Shown: in pieces, positions 10,003-20,800 of the stretch
How positions within the stretch are numbered: the stretch's first letter is position 1
Layout: each line of letters begins with the position of its first letter
Assembly: GCA_035771175.1 (NCBI GenBank)
Contig: CM069589.1
Location: forward strand, 28,538,201-28,602,200
Origin: Paratinospora sagittata
Lineage: Eukaryota > Streptophyta > Magnoliopsida > Ranunculales > Menispermaceae
Length of the DNA: 64,000 nt
Direction: 5' to 3'
Position numbers and translations under genes: made by a program
The notes under the pieces: generated by a model
The model's database searches: none
Told to the model about the DNA's origin: nothing
The model's input: only the letters and a program-made list of their open reading frames with translations

Positions 10003-11682
10003 GGTTCATGACATCCGACCTGGATTCCCAGGACGTAAGCTTTCATAGCCCAATTCGAGGTACTGATCTGGTTTCCACCAAATATTGTTCTGATCTCGCC
10101 GACTGGCCCAGCTTGGTCGTCTTTTGGAGTCCTCTGCCGGTTGGAGTTCTTCACGAACTCCTTCAGACAACCTTTTCGGATTAGAGTTTCAATCTCCTGC
10201 TTGAAATCGTAACACTGGTCAGTTTCGTGACCGTTGTCTCGATGACACCGAAAATACTTCTTCTTACCCCTCTGCTCTGCGGTTGTTTTTAACTTTTTGG
10301 GCCACCGGATATAATCTCTATTCCAGATCTCAAGGAGGACTTGTTCCCGTGAAGCACTAAGAGGTGTGTAGTTGGAGTACACCTTTTGGGGTACTTTGTT
10401 ACTCCTCTAATCTCGGCCACCAGTATCCGATCTTTTCCCGCCTTTGTTGTCCTCATCTGAGTCGTATTCCCTTTTCCTCTTCTTCTCTTTCTTCGAGCTT
10501 TTCGGGGACTGATCTTCCCCTTATTTTGCATTGTTCTGCTCGTCAGCATTGATGTATTTTTCAGCTCGATTCAGGATTTCTTTGTAGGTCGCTTTCTTTT
10601 TTCCAAGAGAATAGTGGAATTTCCCGGGCCTTAATCCTGTGAGGAAAGCAGTGATCGCCCTCTTGTCGTCACAGTCATCTACCTCAACTCGCACATCATT
10701 GAAACGACCGAGGTTTTATTTGAGAGTTTCGCATTTCTTTTGCTTGATAGCAAACAAGCTGCTCACAATCTTTTCCCTCTATCTTTTTTTTCAGCAAAGT
10801 GGTTCATGAACTTGTGAGCTAAGTGCCCAAATGAACATATAGAGCCAGTTTTGAGCTTCCGGTACCACTTTAGAGCAGGCCCACCAAGGGTGATATGGAA
10901 ACCCTTGCACATGGCTGCGTCGTCATATCCCTTGAACTCCATCCAGGACTTGTAGTTCTCAATGTGCTCTCTAGGGTCTACCTTCCCTTTGTACGTCCTG
11001 ACTTCTGCGGTCTTGACGTTCTTTGGTAGTGGTGTCTGGAGTATATCTTCAATGAAAGGGGAAGGGAGCTCCGTATACTTGTGGTAGTGCCGAGGTGCAG
11101 ATCTAATAGTTTCGGAGCGCTATGATCAGTACGACCTTCGTGGCACCGACCTGACACCGCCAGGATTTCCTACCGTTGCTCCTTATAATGCTATCAACCT
11201 GAATGAGGTAGGTTTCGTAGATCTCTGCTTTTTCAGAAGAGCCAACCTTATCCGGGAGAACACTAAGTTGTGGCTTTTCTTGGCGTCTAACGAGTGATGC
11301 AAGTCTTTAGCAGATAAAGACTTACGACTCATGTTTGGGGGTTGTTTCCTATATACCGACCTCTTCTTCGAGGTCACACTTCAACACCTACTCTCTTCCC
11401 CCTTCTAAGCTCGAAGGCTAGGAGGTGGTAGGTAGCTAGGAAGTGGTCGTAGGGGGAGTACCTCCCTTAACACTCGTTGCTTCTCCAAGACTTTTTGAGA
11501 TATCTTCTCCAAGTTCCTCTCTATAGCAGTTAACCTTGATTTCTAGTCTTCCCCTTTGTTTTTGAGGTGCTACCGGCGTGGCAACGGGCTCCACCTCATA
11601 TGGTATTTTTGCCTGTTGACTCATGACGGCAGAGCTGTTTCTGACTTGCAATGTAATGTCGATCCCCACAGACGACGCCAAA
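9987..11682 (-). pseudogene. Tat gag
   Basis: Gag spans the minus strand from the primer-binding site into protease, in several frames. The N-terminal piece is at 11436-11682. The capsid-like central part (10550-11100) shows fragments such as LPSPFIEDILQTPLPKNVK and LNRAEKYINADEQ. The C-terminal part (9987-10382) has KYFRCHRDNGHETDQCYDFK followed by IETLIRKGCLKEFV, the Tat nucleocapsid signature. At least four frame changes break it. Gag would package the element RNA into particles. Confidence 0.8.
11661..11682 (-). promoter_or_regulatory. Primer-binding site of the Tat element
   Basis: Directly inside the right (5') LTR the minus strand reads TTTGGCGTCGTCTGTGGGG. A TGGCG start two or three bases from the LTR is typical of Tat and Athila primer sites. 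I do not assign the tRNA. Confidence 0.6.
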
Positions 11683-12625
11683 TGTTGGTGCAATATTTGA
11701 CCAACACCAGTAGACGATGAGGTGGAGGGAGGATGCTAATCTGGAACTCGTCGGAGTGCTGGAGAAATTGTTGGAGGTTGATTATCTGAGAGAGGGAAAC
11801 AAGAGAAAGTAGGTTATCGTAAGGAACACCGGGGTGGTGTTGGCCAAAGATCCTCTGATGCCTAAGTTAGTTCAGAGCTCCGTAGAGTTAGTAGTACTGA
11901 ACAGAGTCGAGAATTGCTTAGAGTTTCTTACTTCCCCCTTAGGGGTTGTGGTCTTTTTATAGAGAGGGCTTGAGGTCTTTGGCCTTATAGTAGTGTTGTT
12001 GTAGAATCAGGAATCCAACTCGTGCTGGGGGAAGCATATTTGATTCCTAGTAGAATTAGGATGATCTGGTACGATCCTTATAGGATTAGGATGACTTATC
12101 AGCCTTTTAGTCGAACTAGTAGAGTTTTAGGCCTTATCAGAGTCGAATTAGGAGTAGATCCCAAACTTATCACAGTGGATCACGCTTTATCCATATCTGA
12201 TCAAGTGTTCCATCGTCATCCATTCTGGAGTCATAGATCTGTACAGGTTAGTATGCCAATCTGTAGTCTTTGATTTTGTCTTCTTGATACTGAAGATGTG
12301 ATTTGTGAAAAAGATCAGTAGATAATGGTCGGTAGTATACATCATATCCTACCGACCTGATGTGTTGTCGCCATATTGTTGCAGACACGTCATCCAGGTC
12401 TGTAACCAAAGACGCCGACCTGGAGTCCTCTAACGACCGCCTGGTTACTACGGTGAGTAATATATCAATCTGGTCGGTATGACTGACCATGTCGCTGTAT
12501 GCTTTGTTGAGTAGATTCGTATTCTCCATTCAGAACAGGTCGGTATGTACACCAGGTCTGCTTTGCATCCTACTTGGTGACACACGTGTACCTGACCTGT
12601 CTTATGCTCGGTATATGATCAAACA
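11683..12625 (-). repeat. Tat element 5' LTR (right)
   Basis: About 943 bp, matching 2026-2965. It begins TGTTGGTGCAATATTTG and ends GATCAAACA on the plus strand. Since the element is on the minus strand, this LTR would carry its promoter. AATGA follows immediately at 12626. Confidence 0.9.
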
Positions 12626-13890
12626 AATGAGAATATCATCTTTATTCACTTTTCAGTGATCTCACAATATTGGAGAGTCTAATGGATATTATTGTCTAGA
12701 TGAAATTTCTTCAATAAATTTCTTAATATATTTGATAAATGGACAAGAATCCCACTTAGAAAATTCTCGATCTGCAGGCCGAGACAAAAATTCAATTTTT
12801 AGATCTTTCATCTCAAATTTCCCCTTGATAAATATATTCTAATAAACTTTTCAGAAGTCTTAACATATGCAACAATGAAATGAATAAAGTGCATATGCAA
12901 ATATGATTGTTAGAATGCTCACTTATACAATTATGAAAATGTATATGCATATTGATCAATATGAATATTAATGCAGTATGTACTTCAAACCTTTCAAATC
13001 CTTCAGGGATCATCATTTTGAAACTTCAAGTATAACTCATAAATCCTTCAAAGATTTTCACATATAACATAATAATCCATGGATTAATATATTTTCTCAT
13101 GTATATCTAACATGATTTATCTCTTTAGGTATTAAAACTTTTGGTTCAGATAGCTCTCAACATTTCTACGAGTTTAGCTATATTTGATATTGCTCCTTTC
13201 TACTTTTTCAATGTCAACATTCTCTTATGGTTTGGGATCCCATAATATCAAAAGTACACTTTAAAATATTATCAGGAGCAATATTATTTTCATTCCATAG
13301 TTTTCAAATATGAATGGATTTAAATATAAACAAATTGATAATTTATTCTTCAATTCATATCTCTTCAGGAGATTCTCATACATCTTCAGGGTATGTTTAT
13401 TTCTCAATCTATATCTCTTCAGAGATACTTGTATACCTTTTATGGTATATTTATTTGTCAATCCATTCTTGTTTCAGAATGCTTATATGTTTATCAATTA
13501 TTTGCATATACCTTCCTCTTTTAGGAAGTTGTGTACTTTGATTTGGCCGGTCAACCACACTTTAGGTTTGTTATTTATAAATTGTCCTTCAGGGACTAAA
13601 GATGAATATATTAGTTAACTGATTTGCAAATTCTTTTGCATGTGATTGATCATGTAAATTTATCATTCACTTTAACTTATCATTTGAACTTCTAGTTCAC
13701 ATTAGTTTATAACTTATGTTGTCTGTCAAGCAATTTTACATGTCATTCTTTTGACATTTTTCTTTTCTCCCCCTGATAGTGAGAGGATTGCCTTACACTA
13801 GCTTGGATTGTATTTTAGCAATTTTGAGCACCATTCTTCTGGAATTGGCTATTTCTCCACCTAATAGTGAGAAAATTGCTAAATATTGAT
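12626..13890 (-). pseudogene. Copia-0 integrase tail and RT, heavily decayed
   Basis: Minus-strand landmarks from right to left are a GPxxxGQFINNKPKVWLTGQ-like linker (near 13520-13600), EPKVLIPKEINHVRY (near 13110-13160; usual form PTPEGVKPVGYKW), MIPEGFE (13000-13016), HICICTLFI (near 12890), FVSACRS (near 12770-12790, for FCLGLQ) and a SLKSE stretch at the insertion edge. Most of the RT palm between PVGYKW and the LMDVVTAYL-like region is deleted. A block containing TCTCACTATTAGGTGGAGA occurs twice (near 13767-13795 and 13855-13880). Confidence 0.65.
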
Positions 13891-14211
13891 GATCAACGTA
13901 ATGTAGTTGGTATAATATGTCATTTCGTACGGTAATCATTGTCATTTACTTTGTACAACATACCATAATTGTTATACTTTTAATGACTTGTGACATGTCG
14001 TTGTGTCACCAATATTATATTTGTTGGTGACAGAATTTTTCAAACAGAATATACACCAACTGTCGTATCGGCATAATTTTTGTCATTGTCGATATCATCA
14101 ATATTGACGTATTACATGTGCAACTGCACTTGTGTCTCTATAATTTCTTTATTTAAATTGAGCGGTGAAAGAGTGAATCTTTAAGGTATGGTTTGTGGGA
14201 GACGAAGTAAG
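13891..14211. other. No recognisable feature
   Basis: AT-rich sequence between the Copia-0 remnant and an exon-like fragment. It could be further decayed Copia-0 upstream sequence. I could not find the missing 5' LTR. Confidence 0.4.
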
Positions 14212-14583
14212 ATGGATCCGTTAATTGGCGTCAGTGGTGAAGAGGGGACTAATTCTAATCTCAATATCGACATGCCTGCAACGACTACTTTACCGGGTTC
14301 TTTAGAGTAAGCTAAGAAAGGGAAATCGATTCAGCGACCTCCCAGAGCAAAACGTCCTCGTAGGGGTCCTAAAGTTAGTTCTTCCTCTGCTGCGGTCAAA
14401 TCTTCTAGTCAAACCAATGTAATCATATCTTCCAATAAGGAAGATGACATGCAATCTTCGCCTAGTTTCACCATGCTAAACTATGATGATCATATTATTG
14501 GCATTCGTGAAGCTAAGGTGGAAAAATATTTGTCTATGATTCCTGAGGAACACTCGCTTAAAGCTTTGCCCAAACTTTCCAAG
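14212..14583 (+). pseudogene. Exon-like fragment of unknown origin
   Basis: An ATG at 14212 opens a 124-codon stretch broken by one stop (near 14308). It contains a basic, Pro/Arg-rich patch (RPPRAKRPRRGPKV) and then a Ser-rich region, and ends KVEKYLSMIPEEHSLKALP. The frame ends exactly at AAG|GTAATC (14583/14584), a possible splice donor, and a polypyrimidine run with CAG follows near 14660. I recognise no family. It could be a captured gene fragment, the start of a transposon ORF, or chance. Confidence 0.3.
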
Positions 14584-14940
14584 GTAATCATCATAGTGTT
14601 TACATTTTTCCCTTTTTTTATCTAAGGTTTATTTATTTATATTTTTTTTCCTTTTCAGGGGACTTTAATATACCATACCCTTTCCTTGTGAGTTGTAACA
14701 GTTGTTCTCAAGCCCGTGAGAAAAGGTGTAACTGTTTGATCTTCACCCGTAAGAAGATCCGTTAGTAAGGTTTGAAATCATGACTGAGGAGGTTTGGTAG
14801 TGGAGGTAAGCATATCACTGAACCATTATAAATCATCAGTGCAATACCTATTTTCTTCACTGTCTATTTGCCATTTCACTGTAAGTTTTATTTAAAGTTT
14901 TTAACTGACTATAGTGTTCAACTCATCCCTCTCTTGGACA
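14584..14940. other. Intergenic, no feature identified
   Basis: AT-rich at first, with a possible splice acceptor near 14659. A local inverted pair surrounds 14690-14730 (AGTTGTAAC and a later GTGTAACTG). No coding signal was recognised. The left edge of the LINE lies somewhere near 14940. Confidence 0.35.
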
Positions 14941-14989
14941 CTCCTCCGCCAACAAATGTTGCAATGGATTCCTCCCAGTAAAAAAAGTC

Positions 14990-15677
14990 TTAATCAGAAG
15001 AGGCTTGGTCATTGATCCACTGTGTGCTTTTTGTGGGCAAAGTTAGGAAGACATTCTGCACCTTTTCTTTCAGATGCATTTTCTCTCAAGCCTTCTGGTT
15101 TGGTTCCCCTATAAGCCTAATGATCAATCATATTCCAGGTGATTCCTTTAATGATGTTTGGGATTTCTTATGCTCTACCTCATGAAGAATGGTAATGTAG
15201 AAGGCTTGGCTTGGCTAGCTTTGGGTTTATGGTAGATTCAGAATGTAAGGAACAGGAAAATTTTCCAAGACTCCATCACTTCCCCATAGCAGGCAATTAT
15301 CAAAGCGTCAAAGAAGTTCTCAGATTTGGCTGCTTGCATTCAGTCTAGGTTGTTTGAGCAGCAACATACTAGGTGCGAGAGGTTAGTCAGGGCTGTGAAT
15401 GGTTGTTGGAAGCTCTATTGTGATGATACCAGAGATCCCTCTTCTTTTTCTACAGGCCTTGGCTGGATTTTGGTGGATGACTATAGCAAAGTTCACAAAG
15501 TAGAATGCTGGTTTGAAGGTCGCTCCTCTTCAGCAGAAGCCGCAGAGGCAAGAGTTATACTTTGGGGCCTAAAGTACTCAGCTGAGTTTGATCTCCCCTC
15601 TCTGATAGTTTATTCAGATTCTCTTGTGATAATCAAAGAGCTTGATCTCAGAAAATGTAGTTTTGCCAATTTAGAAC
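14990..15677 (+). pseudogene. LINE zinc-binding region and RNase H domain (first part)
   Basis: A zinc-binding RT C-terminal region reads VLFVGKVRKTFCTF and IPGDSFNDVWDFLCSTS in one frame, then WLALGLW in another. RNase H follows in a 133-codon frame from 15326: GCWKLYCDDT, then SSSAEAAEARVILWGL and PSLIVYSDSLVIIKEL. The Asp, Glu and Asp catalytic positions (CDD, AEA, SDS) are recognisable, as in the RVT_3-type RNase H of plant LINE polyproteins. Frameshifts separate the two parts. The hAT element interrupts it just after FANLE. Confidence 0.75.
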
Positions 15678-15838
15678 CAGGGCCGACCCTGACTATTTGG
15701 AGGCTCGGGCCGAAGGACATAAAATGAGGCTATTTTTATAAATATTGCCAATAAGTTACAAATGCATAGTTTTATAAATGAACAAATTGTTTTATAAATA
15801 ATACATTACAAACATTTTTAAAATATCAAAATAACCTA

Positions 15839-16075
15839 TTACAAAAGAAAAAAATCAAATACATTTACAAAAGTTTCATAAAACCAAAAATTGCAAAAGA
15901 TTTCAGGGTCAATTTCATAATTTTCATTATCATCATTTTCCTTCAATTCTTCTACACGACTTGATTGACTTAAGTTTTTGCTAAAAAATTTATCTAGTGC
16001 TCCTTTTTGAAATAAACTCAATTGTTCTAATCTTTTTTTTTTTACTTTTCTCACAAGAATCACGCCTACTAGAAA
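15839..16075 (-). pseudogene. hAT transposase N-terminal fragment
   Basis: The minus strand encodes KKKRLEQLSLFQKGALDKFF followed by an acidic stretch. A KKR..ELIxSQKGALDKFF segment is the usual N-terminus of plant hAT transposases of the TTF/MYM zinc-finger type. A run of A/T bases near 16030-16040 puts the preceding start codon in another frame. The catalytic RNase H-like core and dimerisation domain are deleted, so it cannot move itself. Confidence 0.7.
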
Positions 16076-16384
16076 ACATATTTATGCTATTATTTTAATT
16101 GACACAAAAAATACAAATATTTAACTTTAACTCTCAACAAAACCAACACAATAAAACTCACACAATTTATATAATAAAGATACAAAAACAACACAAATAA
16201 AAAATTATCCTAAATTTGACACAAATATTAAATAGTTAATAAGTTCAAGAAAATATCGATATCATCTGATAATTTCAACCTTGTGCAGTGCTTGTTAATA
16301 AAATTGGTATACCTAATTTAAATGTAAAATTATAAAAATATAAGCATAATAAACATGAGTTAATGACCTTTAAAGGAAAAATAA

Positions 16385-16411
16385 ATAAATAAATATATAT
16401 ATATATATATA
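16385..16411. repeat. AT microsatellite in the hAT element
   Basis: A (TA)n run preceded by AAATAAATAAAT. Low complexity; nothing else is inferred. Confidence 0.8.
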
Positions 16412-16554
16412 AAAAGAAAGTAGAATGAGGATCGAGGGCTGGCGTGCTTTCAAAGCACAAAAAAAAGAACTAAAACAAACAAAAAAGGAGAAAGAGAGAA
16501 AAGTAGAAAGAAAGGTGTTGGCGTGCTACTAGCAGTGGAAGGAAATAAAGAACT

Positions 16555-16632
16555 AAAAGAAGAAGAAGAAGAAAAGCAGAACAGAAGGCGGGACTGCAGG
16601 AGCAGGCGGAAGAAAGAAGAAGAAGAAGAAGA
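16555..16632. repeat. GAA-rich low-complexity region in the hAT element
   Basis: Two (GAA)n-like runs (16558-16575 and 16613-16631) flank a GC-richer patch. On the minus strand this would be the leader of the transposase gene. Confidence 0.7.
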
Positions 16633-17031
16633 CCCCGTTGGATGGGCTGAAGCTGACGCCGGAGGCCAGACGGGACAACGGTAAACGCCTGACGGCGGCC
16701 GACAGAAGGTGGGATTCTCGTTTTTTTTTTTGAGGTGAATTGTTGCGATTTTTTTTTGCTTTTGAAAATTGGAAACGATGAAGATGGAAGTGTGATTTTT
16801 TATTTGTGCTAATTAACAGTGAATTAAAAATGAAAATCAAACGATCACATTTTTAGAAATCGAAACGAGAAATCGAAATGTGTGTGCGATTTATTTTTTA
16901 GGGGCTAATTAACAGCCCATGAAAATAAAAAATATTAAAAATATTATTAAAAAATTTTAAGTATATTGAGGCCCCAAAAAAATTTAGGCCCGGGACGACG
17001 GTCGCCCTTTGGGCGCTGCCCTGTTTAGAAC

Positions 17032-17068
17032 CAATCCTTTTGGACATTTACTAGTCTCAGTCTTTTAA
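17032..17068 (+). pseudogene. LINE RNase H, middle block
   Basis: A 37-base strip of LINE sequence, plus the GTGTG duplication that follows it, separates the hAT duplication from the Copia-1 LTR. It continues the RNase H frame with a LLDIY-like stretch. Confidence 0.6.
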
Positions 17069-17073
17069 GTGTG

Positions 17074-17624
17074 TGTTGGTCCACCTCCTCCTGGTCTGCC
17101 AAGGCGGCCACACATGGGCGGCTCAACAAGAAGCAAGGCGGCTAGAAATCTAAGTCAGAATTGGAGGGCCAAATGAATAGTCAATAAATGTGGGCTGATC
17201 AAATAATTACAAAAATTGCCCCTGTTTGAGCTCTATAAATAGAGCCCTTGTTTCATTCTTGAAAATCATCCTTAGAGATCAAAATTCGAGAGATTCAAAT
17301 TCGGAGAGATCTAATTCTAGATATCTAGAGAGCCTCAAAGAGAGTTTCTTTGAGAAGAAAAAGTGTGAGCCAATTTGTGAAGTTTTACCCACAAATTGAA
17401 GATACATAGTTATTGTATTGCAAGTTGAGAGATCCACCTAAGGGTGAAGTTTGTAATCCCATTTTATCATAGTGGAAGTATTTACTGGTCCCGTGGTTTT
17501 TACCTCCTTTTTAGAGGGTTTTTCACGCTAAAAATTGTTGGTGTTATTTTGTTGTATTTATAGTTTGGAAAATTATCCTGGGATTGTGGAATTTATTTAT
17601 TTACAACCATCGATTTTCCCAACA
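17074..17624 (+). repeat. Copia-1 5' LTR
   Basis: 551 bp from TGTTGGTCCACC to TTTTCCCAACA. GCTCTATAAATAGAGCCC near 17230-17247 provides a clear TATA box inside a small palindrome. Confidence 0.95.
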
Positions 17625-17628
17625 AAGT

Positions 17629-17770
17629 AAGGTACTGTTCATACATATAGTACTATTCACATATACGACACGGTTTTGTCGGCAGGTACTATTTGGAATA
17701 GTAGTACTATTCACGGGATACTATTTATGGGGTTCATTGAGTACTATTCACAGAGTACTATTTATCGCCG
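17629..17770 (+). repeat. TACTATTCA-type repeats in the Copia-1 leader
   Basis: About eight copies of a ten-base word recur between the 5' LTR and gag: GGTACTGTTCA, AGTACTATTCAC, GGTACTATTTGG, AGTACTATTCAC, GATACTATTTA, AGTACTATTCAC and AGTACTATTTA. The usual copia primer site TGGTATCAGAGC is not visible here; the LTR is followed by AAGTAAGGTACTG. Confidence 0.75.
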
Positions 17771-17813
17771 AAAAAGTGTCAAGCTCCGTGAAACCTGTTG
17801 ACTAACGACTCAA

Positions 17814-20800
17814 ATGGAGGAGAGCACAGGCAATATGATCAAGTTGACTGCATTTAATTATGCAATTTGGAAGCCGAAGATGGTGGATCTTTTATACATT
17901 AAAGATCTGTGGAAGCCGATTGTAATGCCGAAGGAGAAAGCCGTGACTACAACTTCGACAGATGACAAGACACCAAAAACAACCAGCACAGACGTTGACT
18001 GGGCCGTGCTGAACCGAAAATGTGCTGCTCAAATCAGACAATGGATCGACAAGAGCATTTTCCAAAATTTTGCTAATGAACACGATGCTTACGTTCTTTG
18101 GCAAAAGTTGGAGAAAATGTATGCGAGGACAACCGTACAGAATAAAGCTAATCTGATGCGACGATTAGTCAATTTGAAGTATAAAGATGGAAGCAGCGTA
18201 TCAGAACACATGAGTGAGTTCCAAGGCATTGTAGATCAACTCAACTCTATGATGATGACCGTAGAGGACGAGCTACAAGCGTTGTTGTTGAGTTCTCTAC
18301 CAAAAAGTTGGGACACTCTAGTTGTGTCAGTTAGTAACTCAGCTCCTGAAGGCAAGCTTACCATGGATATGGTAAAAGACAAAATGTTGAACGAAGAGTC
18401 TCGACGAAAAGACGATGGATATACTCCTGAAACTGAAGCACTTGTCATGGAAAAACAAGGCAAGCAAGAATGGCATGGAAGGAGTAAAAGCAGAAATCCT
18501 CGTAACCAAAGTCAGCAAAGAAGACGCTCTAAGTCTAGATTGTGGCATGATAAGAAGTGTCATCATTGTGGCAAGCCCGGACACTTCATTCGAGAATGTC
18601 GAAAGTTAAAGGCGGAACGATCTAGAAATCAAGAAGCAGAAACCCGAACAAATGACACCGCAATTCTCACTGAAGAAGTTGTCATTGTTCGAGATGCTGA
18701 TTATGTCAACCTTGCATGTTAAGACTCTACATGGGTAGTTGACTCAGGTGCTTCCTACCATGTCACCTCACGACGAGATTTCTTCTCAGCCTACACTCAA
18801 GGTGATTTCGGACGAGTGAGGATGGGAAATGGTAATGCATCCAAAATTATCGGCATCGGTAATATTTATTTAGAAACTAACCTTGGATGCAGGTTACTCT
18901 TGAAAGATGTGAGACATGTTCCTGATATCCACCTCAATTTGATCTCCACCGGAATGCTTGATGACGATGGCTACAATAATAACTTTGGTGAAGGAAAATT
19001 GATGCTCACGAAAGGAAACTTGGTAGTAGCCAAAGGCAAGAAAGATACATCACTTTACCTCACAGAAGCCAAACTGTGTAGAGGAGAAGTAAATACCATG
19101 AGGAAAGAAGTTCCCACCGAGTTATGGCATAAGCGGCTCGGCCACATGAGTGAAAAGGGTCTCAGAATTCTTTCCAAGAAGGAGCTCTTGCCAGGAATGA
19201 AAAGTACATCTTTACGTACTTGTGTTGATTGTATAATGGGTAAACAACACAGAGTTGCATTTTGTAGTTCCCCAGCATCTAGAGAGGAAAATATTCTAGA
19301 TTTAATACACACAGATGTCTGTACAATGAGTTGTAAGTCACAAGGAGGTGCTCATTATTATGTGACTTTTATTGATGATCACTCTAGAAAAGTGTGGGCC
19401 TTTGCTTTGAAAACTAAAGATCAAGTGCATGAAATTTTCAAGCAAGTTCATGTAAAAGTTGAGAGAAAAACTGGTAGACGTTTGAAGTGTGTACGATCAG
19501 ACAATGGCGGTGAGTATCGTGGATCATTCGAGGAGTACTGCAGAAGTTTCGGCATCAGGCTGGAAAAATCGGTACCAAAGACACCTCAACACAACGGTGT
19601 CGCAGAGAGGATGAACAGAACCATTTGTGAAAAATTCAGATGTATGCTCTCAAATGCAAAACTGCCAAACTCCTATTGGGGGGAGGCAATGAGGACAGCA
19701 GTCGATTTAATCAACCTTTCTCCATCAGTTCCACTAAACTACGACGTACCAGAAAAGGCTTGGACGGGGAAAGACGTTTCTTACAAACACTTGAAAATAT
19801 TCGGCTGCAGAGCATTTGTTCACATCCCTAAAGACGAGAGGTCCAAGCTGGATGGAAAAGCGAAGCAGTGTATCTTTGTGGGATGTTCCCATGAAGAATT
19901 CGACTACAGATTATGGGATCTTGTCAACAAAAGGATTGTCAGAAGCAGAGACGTGGCGTTTCTTGAAGATCAGACGATCGAGAATTTTTAGTAACCTGAG
20001 AAGCCACAATCAGATGAAATACCAGTTAATCTGGAACCAGTCTCTCCACCACCAAATCCAGATGACAAGGAAGCTGCACCAGATACTGAAGATGTTCCAC
20101 CAGCTCAAAGTTTAGAACCAGAACAAGTTCCTGAACAAGTCCAACCAGAAGCACAGCTACGGAGATCCACCAGAGAGCGACAACCAAGTCAAAGATATTC
20201 TCCTAGCGACTATGTGATGCTCACTGACGGGAGAGAACTGGAGAGCTATACCGAAGCTATCACTGACCAGCATAAGACTGAGTGGATGAAAGCCATGCAG
20301 GAAGAAATGAAATCTCTGCATGAGAACCACACATTTGACTTGGTGAAATTACCGCAGGGAAAGAAAGCCCTCAAGAACAAGTGGGTATACAGGATCAAAA
20401 GCGAAGAAGGTAGCTCACAACCTCGATACAAAGCAAGATTGGTTGTGAAAGGATTCAGACAGAAGAAAGGCGTTGACTTCAATGAAATCTTCTCACCGGT
20501 GGTAAAAATGTCTTCAATCCGAGTTGTTCTTGGCTTGGCATCAAGTCTTAATCTGGAGGTTGAACAACTTGATGTAAAAACCGCATTCTTACACGGTGAT
20601 CTTGATGAGGAAATTTATATGGAGCAGCTCGAAGGTTTCCAAGTCAAAAGAAAAGAGAAACTGGTGTGTAGGCTAAAGAAAAGTTTGTACGGTTTGAAAC
20701 AGGCACCGAGGCAGTGGTATAAAAAGTTTGACTCATTCATGGAGGAAAAGGAATACAATCGAACGACAACTAATCACTGCGTCTTCATCAAGAAATTCTC

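Larger units (their letters stand above)
2026..12625 (-). mobile_element. Tat-lineage Ty3/gypsy retrotransposon, near full length
   Basis: LTRs at 2026-2965 and 11683-12625 flank an interior whose minus strand reads gag, protease, RT, RNase H, a second archaeal-type RNase H, then integrase. This is the domain order of the plant Tat lineage. TG/CA termini, a primer-binding site beside the right LTR and a purine tract beside the left LTR agree with minus orientation. A plus-strand spliced gene occupies 3353-5938. AATGA lies directly right of the element (12626-12630) and again at 2017-2021, four bases short of the left LTR. All coding regions carry stops or frameshifts. Over the first ~150 bp the LTRs differ at roughly 8-9% by eye. 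Confidence 0.9.
724..13890 (-). mobile_element. Copia-0: old Tork-like copia remnant, split by the Tat insertion
   Basis: Two blocks (724-2021 and 12626-13890) form one minus-strand copia element. Reading the minus strand from right to left gives integrase C-terminal debris, then RT, then after the Tat insertion the RNase H domain, a 3' untranslated region, a polypurine stretch and a probable 3' LTR. Peptide similarity resumes at the matching point on each side of the insertion. Stops and frameshifts are everywhere and much of RT is deleted. No 5' LTR or gag is recognisable. It is probably among the oldest elements here. Confidence 0.75.
15678..17023 (-). mobile_element. Non-autonomous hAT transposon
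   Basis: The element starts CAGGGCCGACCCTG and ends GGGCGCTGCCCTG, giving CAGGGC terminal inverted repeats. It is flanked by a perfect 8-bp duplication TTTAGAAC (15670-15677 and 17024-17031). Eight bases and CAGGG ends are diagnostic of hAT. GGCTCGGGCC and CCCGGGCC are subterminal. At 1346 bp it is too short for a full transposase; only an N-terminal fragment remains. It sits inside the LINE RNase H frame. Confidence 0.9.

Noticed and set aside
16553..16840. Minus-strand frame in the hAT element with Phe and Pro runs
   Set aside because: It comes from GAA and T-rich low-complexity sequence in the presumed leader; no domain.
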